DNA of 43,752 nucleotides from Bacteroidota bacterium (GTDB lineage Bacteria > Bacteroidota > Bacteroidia > Chitinophagales > Chitinophagaceae). Below, piece after piece: positions 28,301 through 35,728 of this stretch (its first letter is position 1; every line of letters starts with the position of its first letter). The DNA lies in assembly GCA_005798905.1 (NCBI GenBank), contig SYIK01000016.1, positions 1 through 43,752 of the forward strand. Reading direction: 5' to 3'. A model generated the notes under the pieces. The model did not search any database, was not told where the DNA came from, and worked only from the letters and a program-made list of their open reading frames with translations. A program made the position numbers and the translations under genes.

Positions 28301-28490
28301 GGGAGTGTACGAAGCTGCTTCAGCAGGAAACACAGCGCCATCCAAGCAAGCCAAAGAAGCTTATTCTGAGTTGGCGGCATTAATTGATGAACAACTTAAC
28401 AAGTTGAAAAAAATAATTGCTGACGATGTCAGTAAATTAAATCAGTTGATTCACAACAATGCATTGCCAGTAATTGGGATAAAAAAATAA
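25356..28490 (+). CDS. Secreted Asp-box (VPS10/BNR-like) beta-propeller protein 2
   Basis: A 1,044-residue exported protein with signal peptide MKKIIYLFAILFFGVFANAQ. It repeats the architecture of the preceding gene. Asp-box motifs, again about eleven, include VWKTNDGGSNW, MWRSDDGGKSW, VYKTIDGGKTW, LYKSTDGGESW, LFMSNDGGETW, LIHVSKDGGKNW and MFISYDDGASW. The LVGPFRGGRSAAV opening matches the LGPGTMSGRITAI opening of protein 1. A Gly-rich loop (MMGGGGRFGGFGAAAP, about 763-778) precedes a beta-sandwich section, and the final 160 residues are a predicted coiled coil rich in Lys, Glu and Gln. Its function is unknown; propeller binding of a protein or glycan is plausible. It converges on the GH109-type gene at a shared terminator. 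Confidence 0.85.
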   Translation: MKKIIYLFAILFFGVFANAQKTKPTTSIATSIEEDQLLSKTKYRLVGPFRGGRSAAVVGSYKNKNTFYFGGTGGGVWKTNDGGSNWKNISDKYFGGSIGAVAVSPSDETIIYVGEGENSMRGNVSEGLGGMWRSDDGGKSWKNIGLKDGRHIIRIIIHPKNPDIVWVAVMGHLFGPNEERGVYKTIDGGKTWKRTLFINNQTGCSDLVSEPGNPNVLYAGTWRLIRTPHSLESGGEGSGLYKSTDGGESWTNISMGKGLPKGSWGIVGVAVAPSNTEKIYAIIENKDGGLFMSNDGGETWTLSSSDNNIRQRAWYYTKVFVDPKNENKVYCPNVGFMISADGGKTFKSIRTPHGDHHDLWIDPEDGNRMIVADDGGAQVSFDGGENWSSMLNQPTAQVYRVSADNAFPYRIMGGQQDNSAFRIRSRTYGASITASDMETTAGSESGYVIADPENPDITYGGNYMGMLQRLDHKTGESRLINVWPIDNMGAGAEAAKYRFQWNFPIFFSPHNPKKLYAAGNHLFVSENEGRSWEKISPDLTTNDKTKLASSGGPITKDNTSVEYYCTIFTATESALEKDLLWSGSDDGLIHVSKDGGKNWENVTPKDCPALVMWNCVEVDPFKKGAAYFVGTKYKLDDFAPYIYKTEDYGKTWKRIDNGINRLYFTRALRADKKRQGLLYAGTEFGMFISYDDGASWNSFQLNLPIVPITDLLIKNNDLVVATQGRSFYILDDLTIVQKKEAAILNKNLHVFDVNPAYRMMGGGGRFGGFGAAAPRNVGTNPPNGVVINYFLKAVSDSTKMSVEVLDKNKKSIKYFSTVSKENKIEINKGMNQFIWDMNFSEAERVDNLILWNGFVSGPKAAPGQYFSKLKSGTDSTEIAFTILADPNYKTTIEEYEEQTQFLLTVRDKFSEVMKAIKNIRELRQQLSDFSARQGKDLSKEIKNQIDTIGKQMTSVEEALHQTKAKSGQDVLNFPIRLDDKLSGVYEAASAGNTAPSKQAKEAYSELAALIDEQLNKLKKIIADDVSKLNQLIHNNALPVIGIKK

Positions 28491-28497
28491 ACTTGTG

Positions 28498-28527
28498 AAA
28501 AAGCCGACTTAATTGTCGGCTTTTTTT
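28498..28527. terminator. Bidirectional terminator shared by propeller 2 and the GH109-type gene
   Basis: Perfect 11-base arms AAAAAGCCGAC (28498-28508) and GTCGGCTTTTT (28515-28525) flank a 6-base loop. Runs of T follow on the plus strand and of A precede, so it can work both ways. The minus-strand gene's stop codon is in the loop and its last codons (K, K, A, D, N) are in one arm. Confidence 0.9.
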
Positions 28528-29948
28528 GTTGAATATTTTCTCACTCTAGTTGTAGCACCGCCATTCAAGGTCAAATCTGTTGGTTTGTTTTTTTCCCAAG
28601 ATCCTCTTGTAAAATCGGGGATGTCGATTGATCTTGATTTCGTGGCAACAGATTTTTGACTTAAAGGAGTGATACAACTCCACGATGCAGCATCATACAC
28701 ATCTTGATCCAATGGTAATCCATTGCGAAGGCAATCAATCAATCGCCAGTCCATAATAAAATCCATACCTCCGTGTCCACCAACTTCTTTTGCTATTTCA
28801 CCAATATGCGCTACGATTGGTGGAGAATATTTTTTATACAATTCATCCAATTCAATTTTTTTTATCCAGCTGTGTCCAAAAGCAATTCGTTCCGGCCCCG
28901 GCCATTTTTGCGCAGCACCTTTTGTACCACTTAATAAATGAATTCTTGAATAAGGCCTTGCAGTGGAAACATCGTGTTGTAATAAAATTGTTTTTTCTTT
29001 TTCAGTTTTTATTAATGTGGTATTCATATTACCTCGAAAAGATTGGTTTGTAAATTCTTTAAAAAAATCATCTTTAGCAGCAATCTCGTTAGCTAAATTG
29101 TTTAATGAAAAATCGGCTGTTTGCATACTTACAAGATGATCGAATTTATCGCCACGGTTAATATTCAAACATTGAGCAATTGGTCCCAAACCGTGTGTGG
29201 GATATAGATTTCCATTAACACCAATGTTTTCTTTTAGTCGCCACATATCTGCATAAGCATTTTTATTAAAGAGCCAGTCTTTACTTAAATCATGAATATA
29301 AGCTCCTTCTGCATGCACCAATTCGCCAAACAATCCCTGTCTTGTCATATTTAATGTCAACAATTCAAAAAAATCATAACAACAGTTTTCCAACATCATG
29401 CAATGTTTTTTTGTTTGCTCCGATGTTTCTACTAATTGCCAACATTCGTCAATGGTTTTAGAAGCAGGTACTTCCACTGCAACATGTTTATCGTTTTGCA
29501 TTGCATAAACTGCAATGGGCGTATGTAAGTGCCAAGGTGTTGGCGAATAAACCAGATCTACTTCGTTGCTTTCGCATAGCGCTTTCCATCCTTCGTTGCC
29601 GCTAAATTCTTTTGCTTTTGAGCGGCCCATTTTTTCCAAAGTCTTTTGCGCATTTGTTACACGATCGGCATATTTATCACAAAGTGCCGTAATTTCTACA
29701 CCATCAATATAACTTAATCGATTTACTGCATCTGAGCCACGCATTCCTAAACCAATAATTCCGATACGTACGGTTTCTAATTTAGGTGCGGCATACCCGC
29801 ACATATTAAATCGTTGTTTTCCGTTTTTGGAATTTGGAGAAAAATTTTCAGAATTTGTTTTTTCTTTGGCAAAAGCAGGTAAGCCAATTGTAAGTGCACC
29901 TGTGCCAAGCGAAAGATTGCGAAGAAAATTTCGACGGTTCAATTTCAT
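28509..29948 (-). CDS. Tat-exported GH109-type alpha-N-acetylgalactosaminidase-like protein (Gfo/Idh/MocA fold)
   Basis: A 479-residue protein with a twin-arginine signal (MKLNRRNFLRNLSLGTGALT to AFAK). This export route fits an enzyme that folds with NAD in the cytoplasm. The Rossmann motif is RIGIIGLGMRG (about 61-71). The family-specific blocks of GH109, whose model is the Elizabethkingia blood-group A NagA, are all present: SPTPWHLHTPIA (about 135-146), MMLENCCY (about 184-191), GELVHAEGAYIHDL (about 208-221), LYPTHGLGP with Tyr249 and His252, GHGGMDF, and PDFTRGSW near the end. In NagA the corresponding Tyr and His are active-site residues. The substrate is not proven, and other Gfo/Idh-fold hydrolases share parts of these motifs. 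It lies downstream of the DUF5916 gene on the same strand. Confidence 0.85.
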   Translation of the reverse strand: MKLNRRNFLRNLSLGTGALTIGLPAFAKEKTNSENFSPNSKNGKQRFNMCGYAAPKLETVRIGIIGLGMRGSDAVNRLSYIDGVEITALCDKYADRVTNAQKTLEKMGRSKAKEFSGNEGWKALCESNEVDLVYSPTPWHLHTPIAVYAMQNDKHVAVEVPASKTIDECWQLVETSEQTKKHCMMLENCCYDFFELLTLNMTRQGLFGELVHAEGAYIHDLSKDWLFNKNAYADMWRLKENIGVNGNLYPTHGLGPIAQCLNINRGDKFDHLVSMQTADFSLNNLANEIAAKDDFFKEFTNQSFRGNMNTTLIKTEKEKTILLQHDVSTARPYSRIHLLSGTKGAAQKWPGPERIAFGHSWIKKIELDELYKKYSPPIVAHIGEIAKEVGGHGGMDFIMDWRLIDCLRNGLPLDQDVYDAASWSCITPLSQKSVATKSRSIDIPDFTRGSWEKNKPTDLTLNGGATTRVRKYSTKKADN

Positions 29949-30002
29949 AGCGCTAGTTTTAGTTGCACTAATTTCAGCAAAAAAGTCTATTCAAAAAATA
30001 AA

Positions 30003-32240
30003 TTAGAGATTTAGCCAGTAGTTCATTTTAAATACAATGGCTCTGTTTTTATTTTTCAAGAAAGGTTCGCTGTAATAATTATCCGTGTAAACCAAAAACA
30101 AATCGCTCATTGGTTTGTAGCGCCATTGAAAACGACTGTTGATATTAAAGTTGTTTGACTGTGTATTGTATTGCAAAAAAGTTGTCCAGAATAAATTGGT
30201 GGAAAAATTTACATCAAATCGCGGCGCAATCAAAAACAAATCTTCGCTTCCATAAAGTCCTGGAAAAACTAATTTGTTGTATTCAAACTGCAATGCAGCA
30301 CTAATGGTTGGTTGTTTGCGAACAGTCAATTGAAAAGAATATTGTTTATAATCTGCCGTATAAAATTTTCCCAATGTTACTCCGGCATTTATGGAAATTT
30401 TTTTTCTGGAATCCGTTGAAAAATCTATTTCTAAATTACTATAATTGTAATGGCTTGCAGGTAATGGAAGTGCAGCGTCGTCGTCAACAAATTTTACAGG
30501 GAATTGTAAATTGGTTTCTTGGTTGTTGAACTGAATTTCAATTCTACTTGTGTTTTTATTCATGATGGAATATCCAAACTCTAAGTTTCTTTCATTTAAC
30601 GAACCATCCGAATTGAAAACAATATAGTTTTGAAGTCCCAATTTGTGCATATTTATTTTTCCTTTTTTAGGGATTATTCGATAACTAATATTATTGAAAA
30701 GATCATTGAAACCAGCACGGATAATTGTGTCGCGAGTTATGTCGTAATTCTCTATTCGCTGCACATAACCCATATCCGTATAATAATTTTCACCAACTCT
30801 ATCTGTGTGAAGTATAAATTCAAATTGTCTTCCAAAATAACCAGCGCCACCGTTTAAGTAGTATGCATTTTTAGAAACACCTGGTTTTATAGAAAAATGA
30901 TTTCCGTGCCAAGCACTCCACACACCGGTTTTGCTTGAAAAATTCAAATCAATACCACCGTTTCTTCCAAACTCGTCCAAAGGGTTTTGCTTTTTTTGTT
31001 GATCTGTCATAAAGGATTGACGATTGAAAAAGTATCCTTTAATACTGGATCGTGCTAATACACGTTGGTTAAAAGATACTGCAGAATAATTTTGCATGGC
31101 TTGCTCTGCTTTTTTATTGGTAAGAATGCTCATCATTCCAATCCGCGTTTTTGGTGTCAAATTTCCACTCAGCCGAACACCACCTAAAATAGGTAATGCA
31201 GTTCCATCTTCTGCAATTCCTATTTTGCGGGAATAAAAAGGTTGAATACCGGGGATTCCATAGTCGGAAAAAAGATCTGCATTTTCTAAAAAGAAACTGC
31301 GTCGCTCCGGAAAAAAAATACTAAACCGTGAAAGATTGGTTACTTGACGGTCAACTTCCACCTGAGAAAAATTGGGGTTAATGGTAACATCAAGATTTAG
31401 TGCTGAGTTGAGACTTACTTTCGCATCAAAACCGGCATCGAAGTTTCCTTTTGTTGGAAGATTATCTTTTACATTAGAAATTAATGATCCTGTAGTATAA
31501 GGAAGAACGGAAATATTGCTTCCTGGTTTTGGTGGTGCTGCATCCCAAACAAGCGCACCGGTATATCCCAAATCATATCCACGAAAATTGAGCGGAACAT
31601 TTGTCCATGTATAAAATTCGTTTCTCGTTTTATCACTTCTTATTAAATTAATTCCCCAAAGTGTGAGATTTTGATCGTAACGCAATGTTTTAAATGGGAT
31701 AGCAATTTCTACAAACCAACGATCTTTTTCGCGTTTTGTTTGCGAAAACCATTTATTATCCCAGCTGTTACTTGGATAATCATCATTGCCCAAACTTGAT
31801 GAAAGCAAATCGTCCGTTTGTGCGTTGTAAGGATTTACAGAAAATAAAAATCCATTTGTGTGTTGATTTACTGGATCCAAAACCATTGTAAACCCGTCAT
31901 TACTCATCACTCCTTGGTCTCTTTTTAAACTTTGAACGACATAAGCTTTTACATCAAATAGGATAGCGCCGACATAAAGAAAATTTTCATCATAAGTAAA
32001 TCTTACTTCTGTATTTGCATTAGCCCGACCTTGGTCGGTTGGATATTTATTAAAAAAATTAGTTGCAGGTTTTTGTTGTTGCCAAATTGCTTCGCTTAAA
32101 TTTCCGTCAATAACTATTTTTTCATTTGTTTTAACAATCGAAACACGGGAAGTTGTTTGGAAATCATCTTTTTTTGATTGCCCAAAAATTGGATTGATTA
32201 GTGAGGCGATAAATACAATCCCAAAAACATGTTTAATCAT
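30003..32240 (-). CDS. CBM9-like plus DUF5916 outer-membrane beta-barrel protein
   Basis: A 745-residue exported protein with signal peptide MIKHVFGIVFIASLINPIFGQ. Residues about 35-225 form a family 9 carbohydrate-binding-like domain: IDGNLSEAIWQQ near the start, VRFTYDENFLYVGAIL (about 78-93) and WFVEIAIPFKTLRY (about 178-191). The remainder is DUF5916, with alternating beta-strands typical of an outer-membrane barrel, the LDVTINPNFSQVEVDRQVTN segment (about 285-304), FFPERRSFFLENADLF and a closing aromatic strand VFKMNYWLNL. No function is established for the family; a role in glycan binding at the surface is inference. It lies 54 bases upstream of the GH109-type gene on the same strand. 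Confidence 0.85.
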   Translation of the reverse strand: MIKHVFGIVFIASLINPIFGQSKKDDFQTTSRVSIVKTNEKIVIDGNLSEAIWQQQKPATNFFNKYPTDQGRANANTEVRFTYDENFLYVGAILFDVKAYVVQSLKRDQGVMSNDGFTMVLDPVNQHTNGFLFSVNPYNAQTDDLLSSSLGNDDYPSNSWDNKWFSQTKREKDRWFVEIAIPFKTLRYDQNLTLWGINLIRSDKTRNEFYTWTNVPLNFRGYDLGYTGALVWDAAPPKPGSNISVLPYTTGSLISNVKDNLPTKGNFDAGFDAKVSLNSALNLDVTINPNFSQVEVDRQVTNLSRFSIFFPERRSFFLENADLFSDYGIPGIQPFYSRKIGIAEDGTALPILGGVRLSGNLTPKTRIGMMSILTNKKAEQAMQNYSAVSFNQRVLARSSIKGYFFNRQSFMTDQQKKQNPLDEFGRNGGIDLNFSSKTGVWSAWHGNHFSIKPGVSKNAYYLNGGAGYFGRQFEFILHTDRVGENYYTDMGYVQRIENYDITRDTIIRAGFNDLFNNISYRIIPKKGKINMHKLGLQNYIVFNSDGSLNERNLEFGYSIMNKNTSRIEIQFNNQETNLQFPVKFVDDDAALPLPASHYNYSNLEIDFSTDSRKKISINAGVTLGKFYTADYKQYSFQLTVRKQPTISAALQFEYNKLVFPGLYGSEDLFLIAPRFDVNFSTNLFWTTFLQYNTQSNNFNINSRFQWRYKPMSDLFLVYTDNYYSEPFLKNKNRAIVFKMNYWLNL

Positions 32241-32313
32241 ACGGTTAATTGAATTGCGAAACTAAAAAAGTATAGCTAAAAGAAAACAAATATTGGATGA
32301 GCGGAAAAGTGCT

Positions 32314-32994
32314 TTATAAATCATTCAACAAATCCGGTCTTTTTTCTTTTGTTCTATTGGATGATTGCTCTTGCCTCCATTCTTCAATTAGTTTATGATT
32401 TCCGTTCATTAATACTTCGGGAACTTTCCAACCGCGGTATTCTTCTGGCCTTGAATACACTGGTGGTGCTAATAAATCGTCTTGAAATGAATCAAAGAGA
32501 GCAGAAGTTTCATCATTTAAAACACCAGGAATCAAACGACCAATTGCATCGGTTAAAACAGCTGCAGCTAATTCACCTCCGCTAAGTACATAATCTCCAA
32601 TTGAAATTTCTTTGGTTACAAAATGTTCGCGAATTCGCTCATCAATTCCTTTGTAATGACCACAAATTAGCAGTAGATTTTTTTTAAGTGAAAGTACATT
32701 AACTGTTTTTTGATTTAATTTTTCGCCATCTGGAGTTAAATAAATTATTTCATCGTAGGTAGTGACAGACGATAACTCTTCAATTGCTTTTGCAAGTGGT
32801 TCGCAAAGCAACACCATGCCTGCACCGCCACCATATTGATAATCGTCAACCTGACCATATTCGTTTATTGCCCATTTTCTCAGTTGGTGCAAATTGATTT
32901 GTAGCAAACCTTTATCCTGCGCTCTTTTTATTATGCTGTGCATTAGTGAGCTTTCCAATAATTCGGGTAGAACGGTAATAATATCGATTTTCAT
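32314..32994 (-). CDS. trmD: tRNA (guanine37-N1)-methyltransferase
   Basis: TrmD methylates N1 of G37 in tRNAs that read CNN and similar codons, which prevents frameshifting. The ATG at 32994 gives 226 residues starting [13 protein letters not shown]; a TTG two codons upstream is less likely. The trefoil-knot SAM site is clear: [18 protein letters not shown] (about 54-71), [13 protein letters not shown] (about 107-119) and [16 protein letters not shown] (about 125-140). The C-terminal domain has [19 protein letters not shown] and NHKLIEEWR. It is not beside rpsP, rimM or rplS as in many bacteria, so this copy is alone. An exact -7 box lies 23 bases upstream. Confidence 0.96.
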   Translation of the reverse strand: MKIDIITVLPELLESSLMHSIIKRAQDKGLLQINLHQLRKWAINEYGQVDDYQYGGGAGMVLLCEPLAKAIEELSSVTTYDEIIYLTPDGEKLNQKTVNVLSLKKNLLLICGHYKGIDERIREHFVTKEISIGDYVLSGGELAAAVLTDAIGRLIPGVLNDETSALFDSFQDDLLAPPVYSRPEEYRGWKVPEVLMNGNHKLIEEWRQEQSSNRTKEKRPDLLNDL

Positions 32995-33017
32995 TTTCAA
33001 TAAAAGTTATGAATCGT

Positions 33018-33025
33018 CAAAGATA
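33018..33025 (-). promoter_or_regulatory. -7 box of trmD
   Basis: On the minus strand TATCTTTG matches TAnnTTTG exactly and ends 23 bases before the trmD ATG. A suitable TTG is not seen upstream. Confidence 0.4.
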
Positions 33026-33038
33026 CAATGAATGGATT

Positions 33039-33082
33039 GATGACTTCGCCCTTTGGGAACCTCAAGGCTCAGTCACTATTTT
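33039..33082 (+). repeat. Intergenic palindromic element, copy 1
   Basis: The outer arms TGACT (33041-33045) and AGTCA (33071-33075) pair, followed inward by a TC/TC internal loop and a GCC/GGC stem. It is followed by CTATTTT. A related copy with compensating changes in the outer arms is at 39193-39238. It has no coding potential. Confidence 0.6.
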
Positions 33083-33182
33083 CTTCTTTGTTCATTGAAG
33101 TTCTCGAAGACACCACAGCCACCTTTTTTCATATCAATCTTAGAATTCATTAATTTGAGTGGTAAATAAAACCATTATTTAT

Positions 33183-33548
33183 ATGAAAAAATCTATTCAA
33201 CAACTACTTTATCATTACAAAGCAAAAGTTACTAAAGTGTATGATGGAGATACGCTGACGGCAGATATTGATTTGGGAATGTCCATTTTTGCAATTGGTG
33301 AAAAGATTCGATTGCACAGAATTGATGCACCAGAATTAAAAGGAAGAACAAAAAAGAAAGGAATTACATCGCGCAATTTTCTGAAATTAATGGTTGACCA
33401 AAAAGAAATTATCATTGAAACCATCAGAGACAAAAAAGAGAAATACGGAAGATACCTTGCCGAAGTTTGGATTTGGCAAGAAAAAAAATATATCAATGTA
33501 AATGATTTGTTAGTTGAAAAAGGGTTTGCAATTTATAAGTCGTATTAA
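33183..33548 (+). CDS. Small thermonuclease (SNase) family protein
   Basis: A 121-residue staphylococcal-nuclease-like protein; the ATG at 33183 is preferred to an upstream GTG that would add eight residues. The catalytic elements are intact: KVYDGDTLTADIDLG (about 18-32), the Arg of KIRLHRIDAPELKGR (about 42-56), where the Asp and Glu of the DAPE motif align with nuclease Asp40 and Glu43, and the second Arg in KYGRYLAEVW (about 90-99). There is no signal peptide, unlike secreted homologues, so it could act in the cytoplasm or leave by another route. DUF2721 follows after 44 bases on the same strand, but cotranscription is uncertain. Confidence 0.88.
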   Translation: MKKSIQQLLYHYKAKVTKVYDGDTLTADIDLGMSIFAIGEKIRLHRIDAPELKGRTKKKGITSRNFLKLMVDQKEIIIETIRDKKEKYGRYLAEVWIWQEKKYINVNDLLVEKGFAIYKSY

Positions 33549-33592
33549 AACATTAAGGCTTCTTTTTAAATAAAGGCAATTAACTTTAGCGA

Positions 33593-33994
33593 ATGGAAAT
33601 TACAATCAACACCCCGGCACTTTTGTTTCCAGCAATTAGTTTAATGTTGTTGGCATACACTAATCGGTTTTTAGCATTATCGCAATTGGTGCGTCGCTTA
33701 CACGAAGAATATAATAAAAAAGAAAAAGACAATTTATTGCTTCATCAAATAAGAAGCCTTCGTCAGCGAATAAATATTATTAAATATACACAAGCATTGG
33801 GTGTATTTAGTTTTTTATGTTGTGTAATTACCATGTACAGTATTTACATCAAACGGTTTGAAATTGCAGAATTTGTTTTTGCAATCAGTCTATTGAGTTT
33901 ACTTGTTTCGCTGGTTCTTTCTTTAATTGAAATTTTTCAAAGTACGAAGGCAATAGAGTTACAGTTGAGTGATATGGAGGATCTTGAAAAGTAG
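33593..33994 (+). CDS. DUF2721 membrane protein
   Basis: A 133-residue protein with an N-terminal hydrophobic segment (about 8-25), a cytoplasmic charged loop containing EEYNKKEKDN and RSLRQRINII, and two further transmembrane segments (about 66-87 and 92-114). The order and the RRLHE plus RQRINIIKYTQALG motifs fit DUF2721. No function is known for the family. The sequence TAACTTTA stands four bases before its ATG, one mismatch from the -7 consensus. A weak terminator follows. Confidence 0.8.
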   Translation: MEITINTPALLFPAISLMLLAYTNRFLALSQLVRRLHEEYNKKEKDNLLLHQIRSLRQRINIIKYTQALGVFSFLCCVITMYSIYIKRFEIAEFVFAISLLSLLVSLVLSLIEIFQSTKAIELQLSDMEDLEK

Positions 33995-34015
33995 CGTTTT
34001 GATATAATGCGTTGT

Positions 34016-34047
34016 AAAGGTTCTCATGTCGAGCCTGTCTTTTTTTA
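34016..34047 (+). terminator. Probable terminator after DUF2721
   Basis: AGGTTC (34018-34023) pairs with GAGCCT (34031-34036, one G-U) across a 7-base loop, and a T run begins at 34040. The short stem makes it a moderate candidate. Confidence 0.5.
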
Positions 34048-34070
34048 TTCAAATCTTGATTGCGCTTTCA

Positions 34071-34835
34071 TTAATCGGAAGTCAGCGATTCTGTTTGATG
34101 AGTAAAAGCAGAAAGTTGGTTGAAAAATTTTGGTCGTACGATATAACCATTTAATAGATTACTGCAAATCATAAAACTTAATAAGTTGTCTGGATGAAAT
34201 TTTACAGGTTGCTGTTGTTGTAATAATTTTTTAGCAGCTTCCAACGTAATTGCATAAGCATGGGTACAGTCGTGAAAACCCGCTTTTGCAATATGCGATG
34301 AAATTTTTTCCGGATAAAAATTCGAATAAATTTTTCGATTTAGGTTCAACTTTGTATGAAAAGGAAATAGCGAATAAAAAATAGTTTTGATTTTTTCTTT
34401 CAAACCTTTTTGCTCATTTTTTTCATAACCCAAATAAACCAATTCCCAATTTGCCGGCAATTCATTCATCACTTGCGAAAAATATTGCATCGAAGTTTCA
34501 ATGGGAAATGCATCATCTTCTAATATCAACGTTTTTTTATATCCATTTTTAATAATGGATTCATAAATACCGACATGTCCCAACGAACAGCAAAGCATTC
34601 CCAGTGGCATAGTTGCCGGTTTTTTGTAAATCGTTTGATAATCTTTTAAATCATAAATATTTTTTAGAGATAATTCTTCCAAGGAAGTATTGAGTTTATC
34701 AATTCCGTAAAAAAATTCAAAGTTCAATCCGGCAAAAATTTTTTTGCAATTTTCAATTCTTGCTGTAAGCCGTGGCAGTGTGAGAATATAAATTTTATCG
34801 TAGTACTGATTTAGGTATTTAAAATATTCCTGCAT
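34071..34835 (-). CDS. Glycosyltransferase family 25 protein
   Basis: A 254-residue member of GT25, which transfers sugars (often galactose) in lipooligosaccharide or capsule synthesis. The motifs are YDKIYILTLPRLTARIENC (about 12-30), LGMLCCSLGHVGIYE (about 78-92), the metal-binding LILEDDAFP (about 103-111) and an H-rich tail segment FHPDNLLSFMIC. There is no membrane segment, so it is a soluble cytoplasmic enzyme. It lies downstream of the FkbM methyltransferase gene. An exact TATCTTTG box eight bases before its ATG, with a TTG 23 bases further, suggests it can also be transcribed from its own promoter inside the end of the upstream gene. The acceptor cannot be told. Confidence 0.85.
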   Translation of the reverse strand: MQEYFKYLNQYYDKIYILTLPRLTARIENCKKIFAGLNFEFFYGIDKLNTSLEELSLKNIYDLKDYQTIYKKPATMPLGMLCCSLGHVGIYESIIKNGYKKTLILEDDAFPIETSMQYFSQVMNELPANWELVYLGYEKNEQKGLKEKIKTIFYSLFPFHTKLNLNRKIYSNFYPEKISSHIAKAGFHDCTHAYAITLEAAKKLLQQQQPVKFHPDNLLSFMICSNLLNGYIVRPKFFNQLSAFTHQTESLTSD

Positions 34836-34843
34836 AGTTCAAA

Positions 34844-34877
34844 CAAAGATAATAGGATAAGTGTTTTTTATTTCCAA
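34844..34877 (-). promoter_or_regulatory. Promoter of the GT25 gene
   Basis: On the minus strand TTG (34875-34877) and TATCTTTG (34844-34851, exact) are 23 bases apart. The -33 part lies within the last codons of the FkbM gene. The ATG follows the -7 box by eight bases. Confidence 0.45.
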
Positions 34878-35659
34878 GCCCAAACCATGTTGATGCTACT
34901 TGTAACCGGTTTTATTTTTAATGAATAGCCAAGCGAATCGAGAAAATCTTTCATCCCGTTTAGGTTGTTGCGATTAGTATCAATGTCGTGAATTTCTAAA
35001 ACAATAAATGGAATGTTTTTGATTAGTTCAATTGGCGAATCATATAAAATACTGAATTCACTTCCTTCGCAATCGAGTTTTAGTAATGATATGTTTTGAA
35101 TCTGATTTGCATCGCAAATTTCTTCTAAAGTTGTACAGGCAATTTCAACAGAATCATTATTGTTTTCAAATCCGGGAATTACGGAAGATGTGTCGGTGTA
35201 GTTTTTCTTATTGTCAAAATAAATTTTCAAATTGTCTTGTTTTTTTCCAAGCACTGCCTTGTTAAAAATGCTAATTCTGTTTCGTGTAAATGAATTGCGC
35301 GAAACATTTTCATTAAGAATTTCAAAATTGTTTGGCAGTGGTTCGTAAGAATAAAATTTGATATCCGAATTTTCCATCAACAAGCGAATGGGGAACAATC
35401 CGATGTTTGCACCAATATCAATTACCACTGCATTTTTGGGTAAATATGTTTTTAATAATTCAATCGAATAGCCGTCGATCATAAAAAATTCTTTGAAGAC
35501 GCGTAGCGTTTCTTTTGGAACTGAAATACGAATAGCATGTTTTCGCAAAACGAAATGGAAAATAGAAGGATGGCTAATCCATTTATTAAATAAATAAACC
35601 GGCCAATTTTTTATGAATTTAATTAGAGTTTTATATCGGGAATAAAAATTGAAAAGCAT
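34868..35659 (-). CDS. FkbM family SAM-dependent methyltransferase
   Basis: A 263-residue methyltransferase of the FkbM family, which methylates hydroxyl groups of sugars or polyketides. The SAM-binding motif is AVVIDIGANIGLFPIRLL (about 77-94), followed by FYSYEPLPNNFEILNENV (about 101-118), the SSVIPG segment, and the conserved LLKLDCEGSEFSIL (about 189-202), which carries the family Asp and Glu. A basic, aromatic N-terminus (LFNFYSRYKTLIKFIKNWP) precedes the domain. With GT25 it forms a two-gene glycan-modification unit. YifB is upstream on the same strand, 69 bases away. Confidence 0.88.
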   Translation of the reverse strand: MLFNFYSRYKTLIKFIKNWPVYLFNKWISHPSIFHFVLRKHAIRISVPKETLRVFKEFFMIDGYSIELLKTYLPKNAVVIDIGANIGLFPIRLLMENSDIKFYSYEPLPNNFEILNENVSRNSFTRNRISIFNKAVLGKKQDNLKIYFDNKKNYTDTSSVIPGFENNNDSVEIACTTLEEICDANQIQNISLLKLDCEGSEFSILYDSPIELIKNIPFIVLEIHDIDTNRNNLNGMKDFLDSLGYSLKIKPVTSSINMVWAWK

Positions 35660-35728
35660 TTATGAAAATTATTTTTTACAAAATTGCAAGCAAACGTTTA
35701 TTAAATGCTAATTATTTTTTAAAAACAA

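Noticed and set aside
22188-28490. Asp-box propeller proteins as sialidases or other glycosyl hydrolases
   Set aside because: Asp boxes are structural. No sialidase Arg triad or RIP motif could be identified, so an enzymatic call is not supported.
22188-28490. T9SS C-terminal signals on the propeller proteins
   Set aside because: Both C-termini are charged helical coiled coil, unlike the beta-rich type A or B signal.
34016-34047. Possible third copy of the palindromic element (GTCGAGCCTGTC)
   Set aside because: It shares only a few bases with the other two copies and lacks their outer arms and following CTATTTT; a terminator is the simpler explanation.
34071-35659. Horizontal transfer of the GT25/FkbM pair
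   Set aside because: Base composition and codon use look like the surroundings, and no mobile-element trace flanks the pair.
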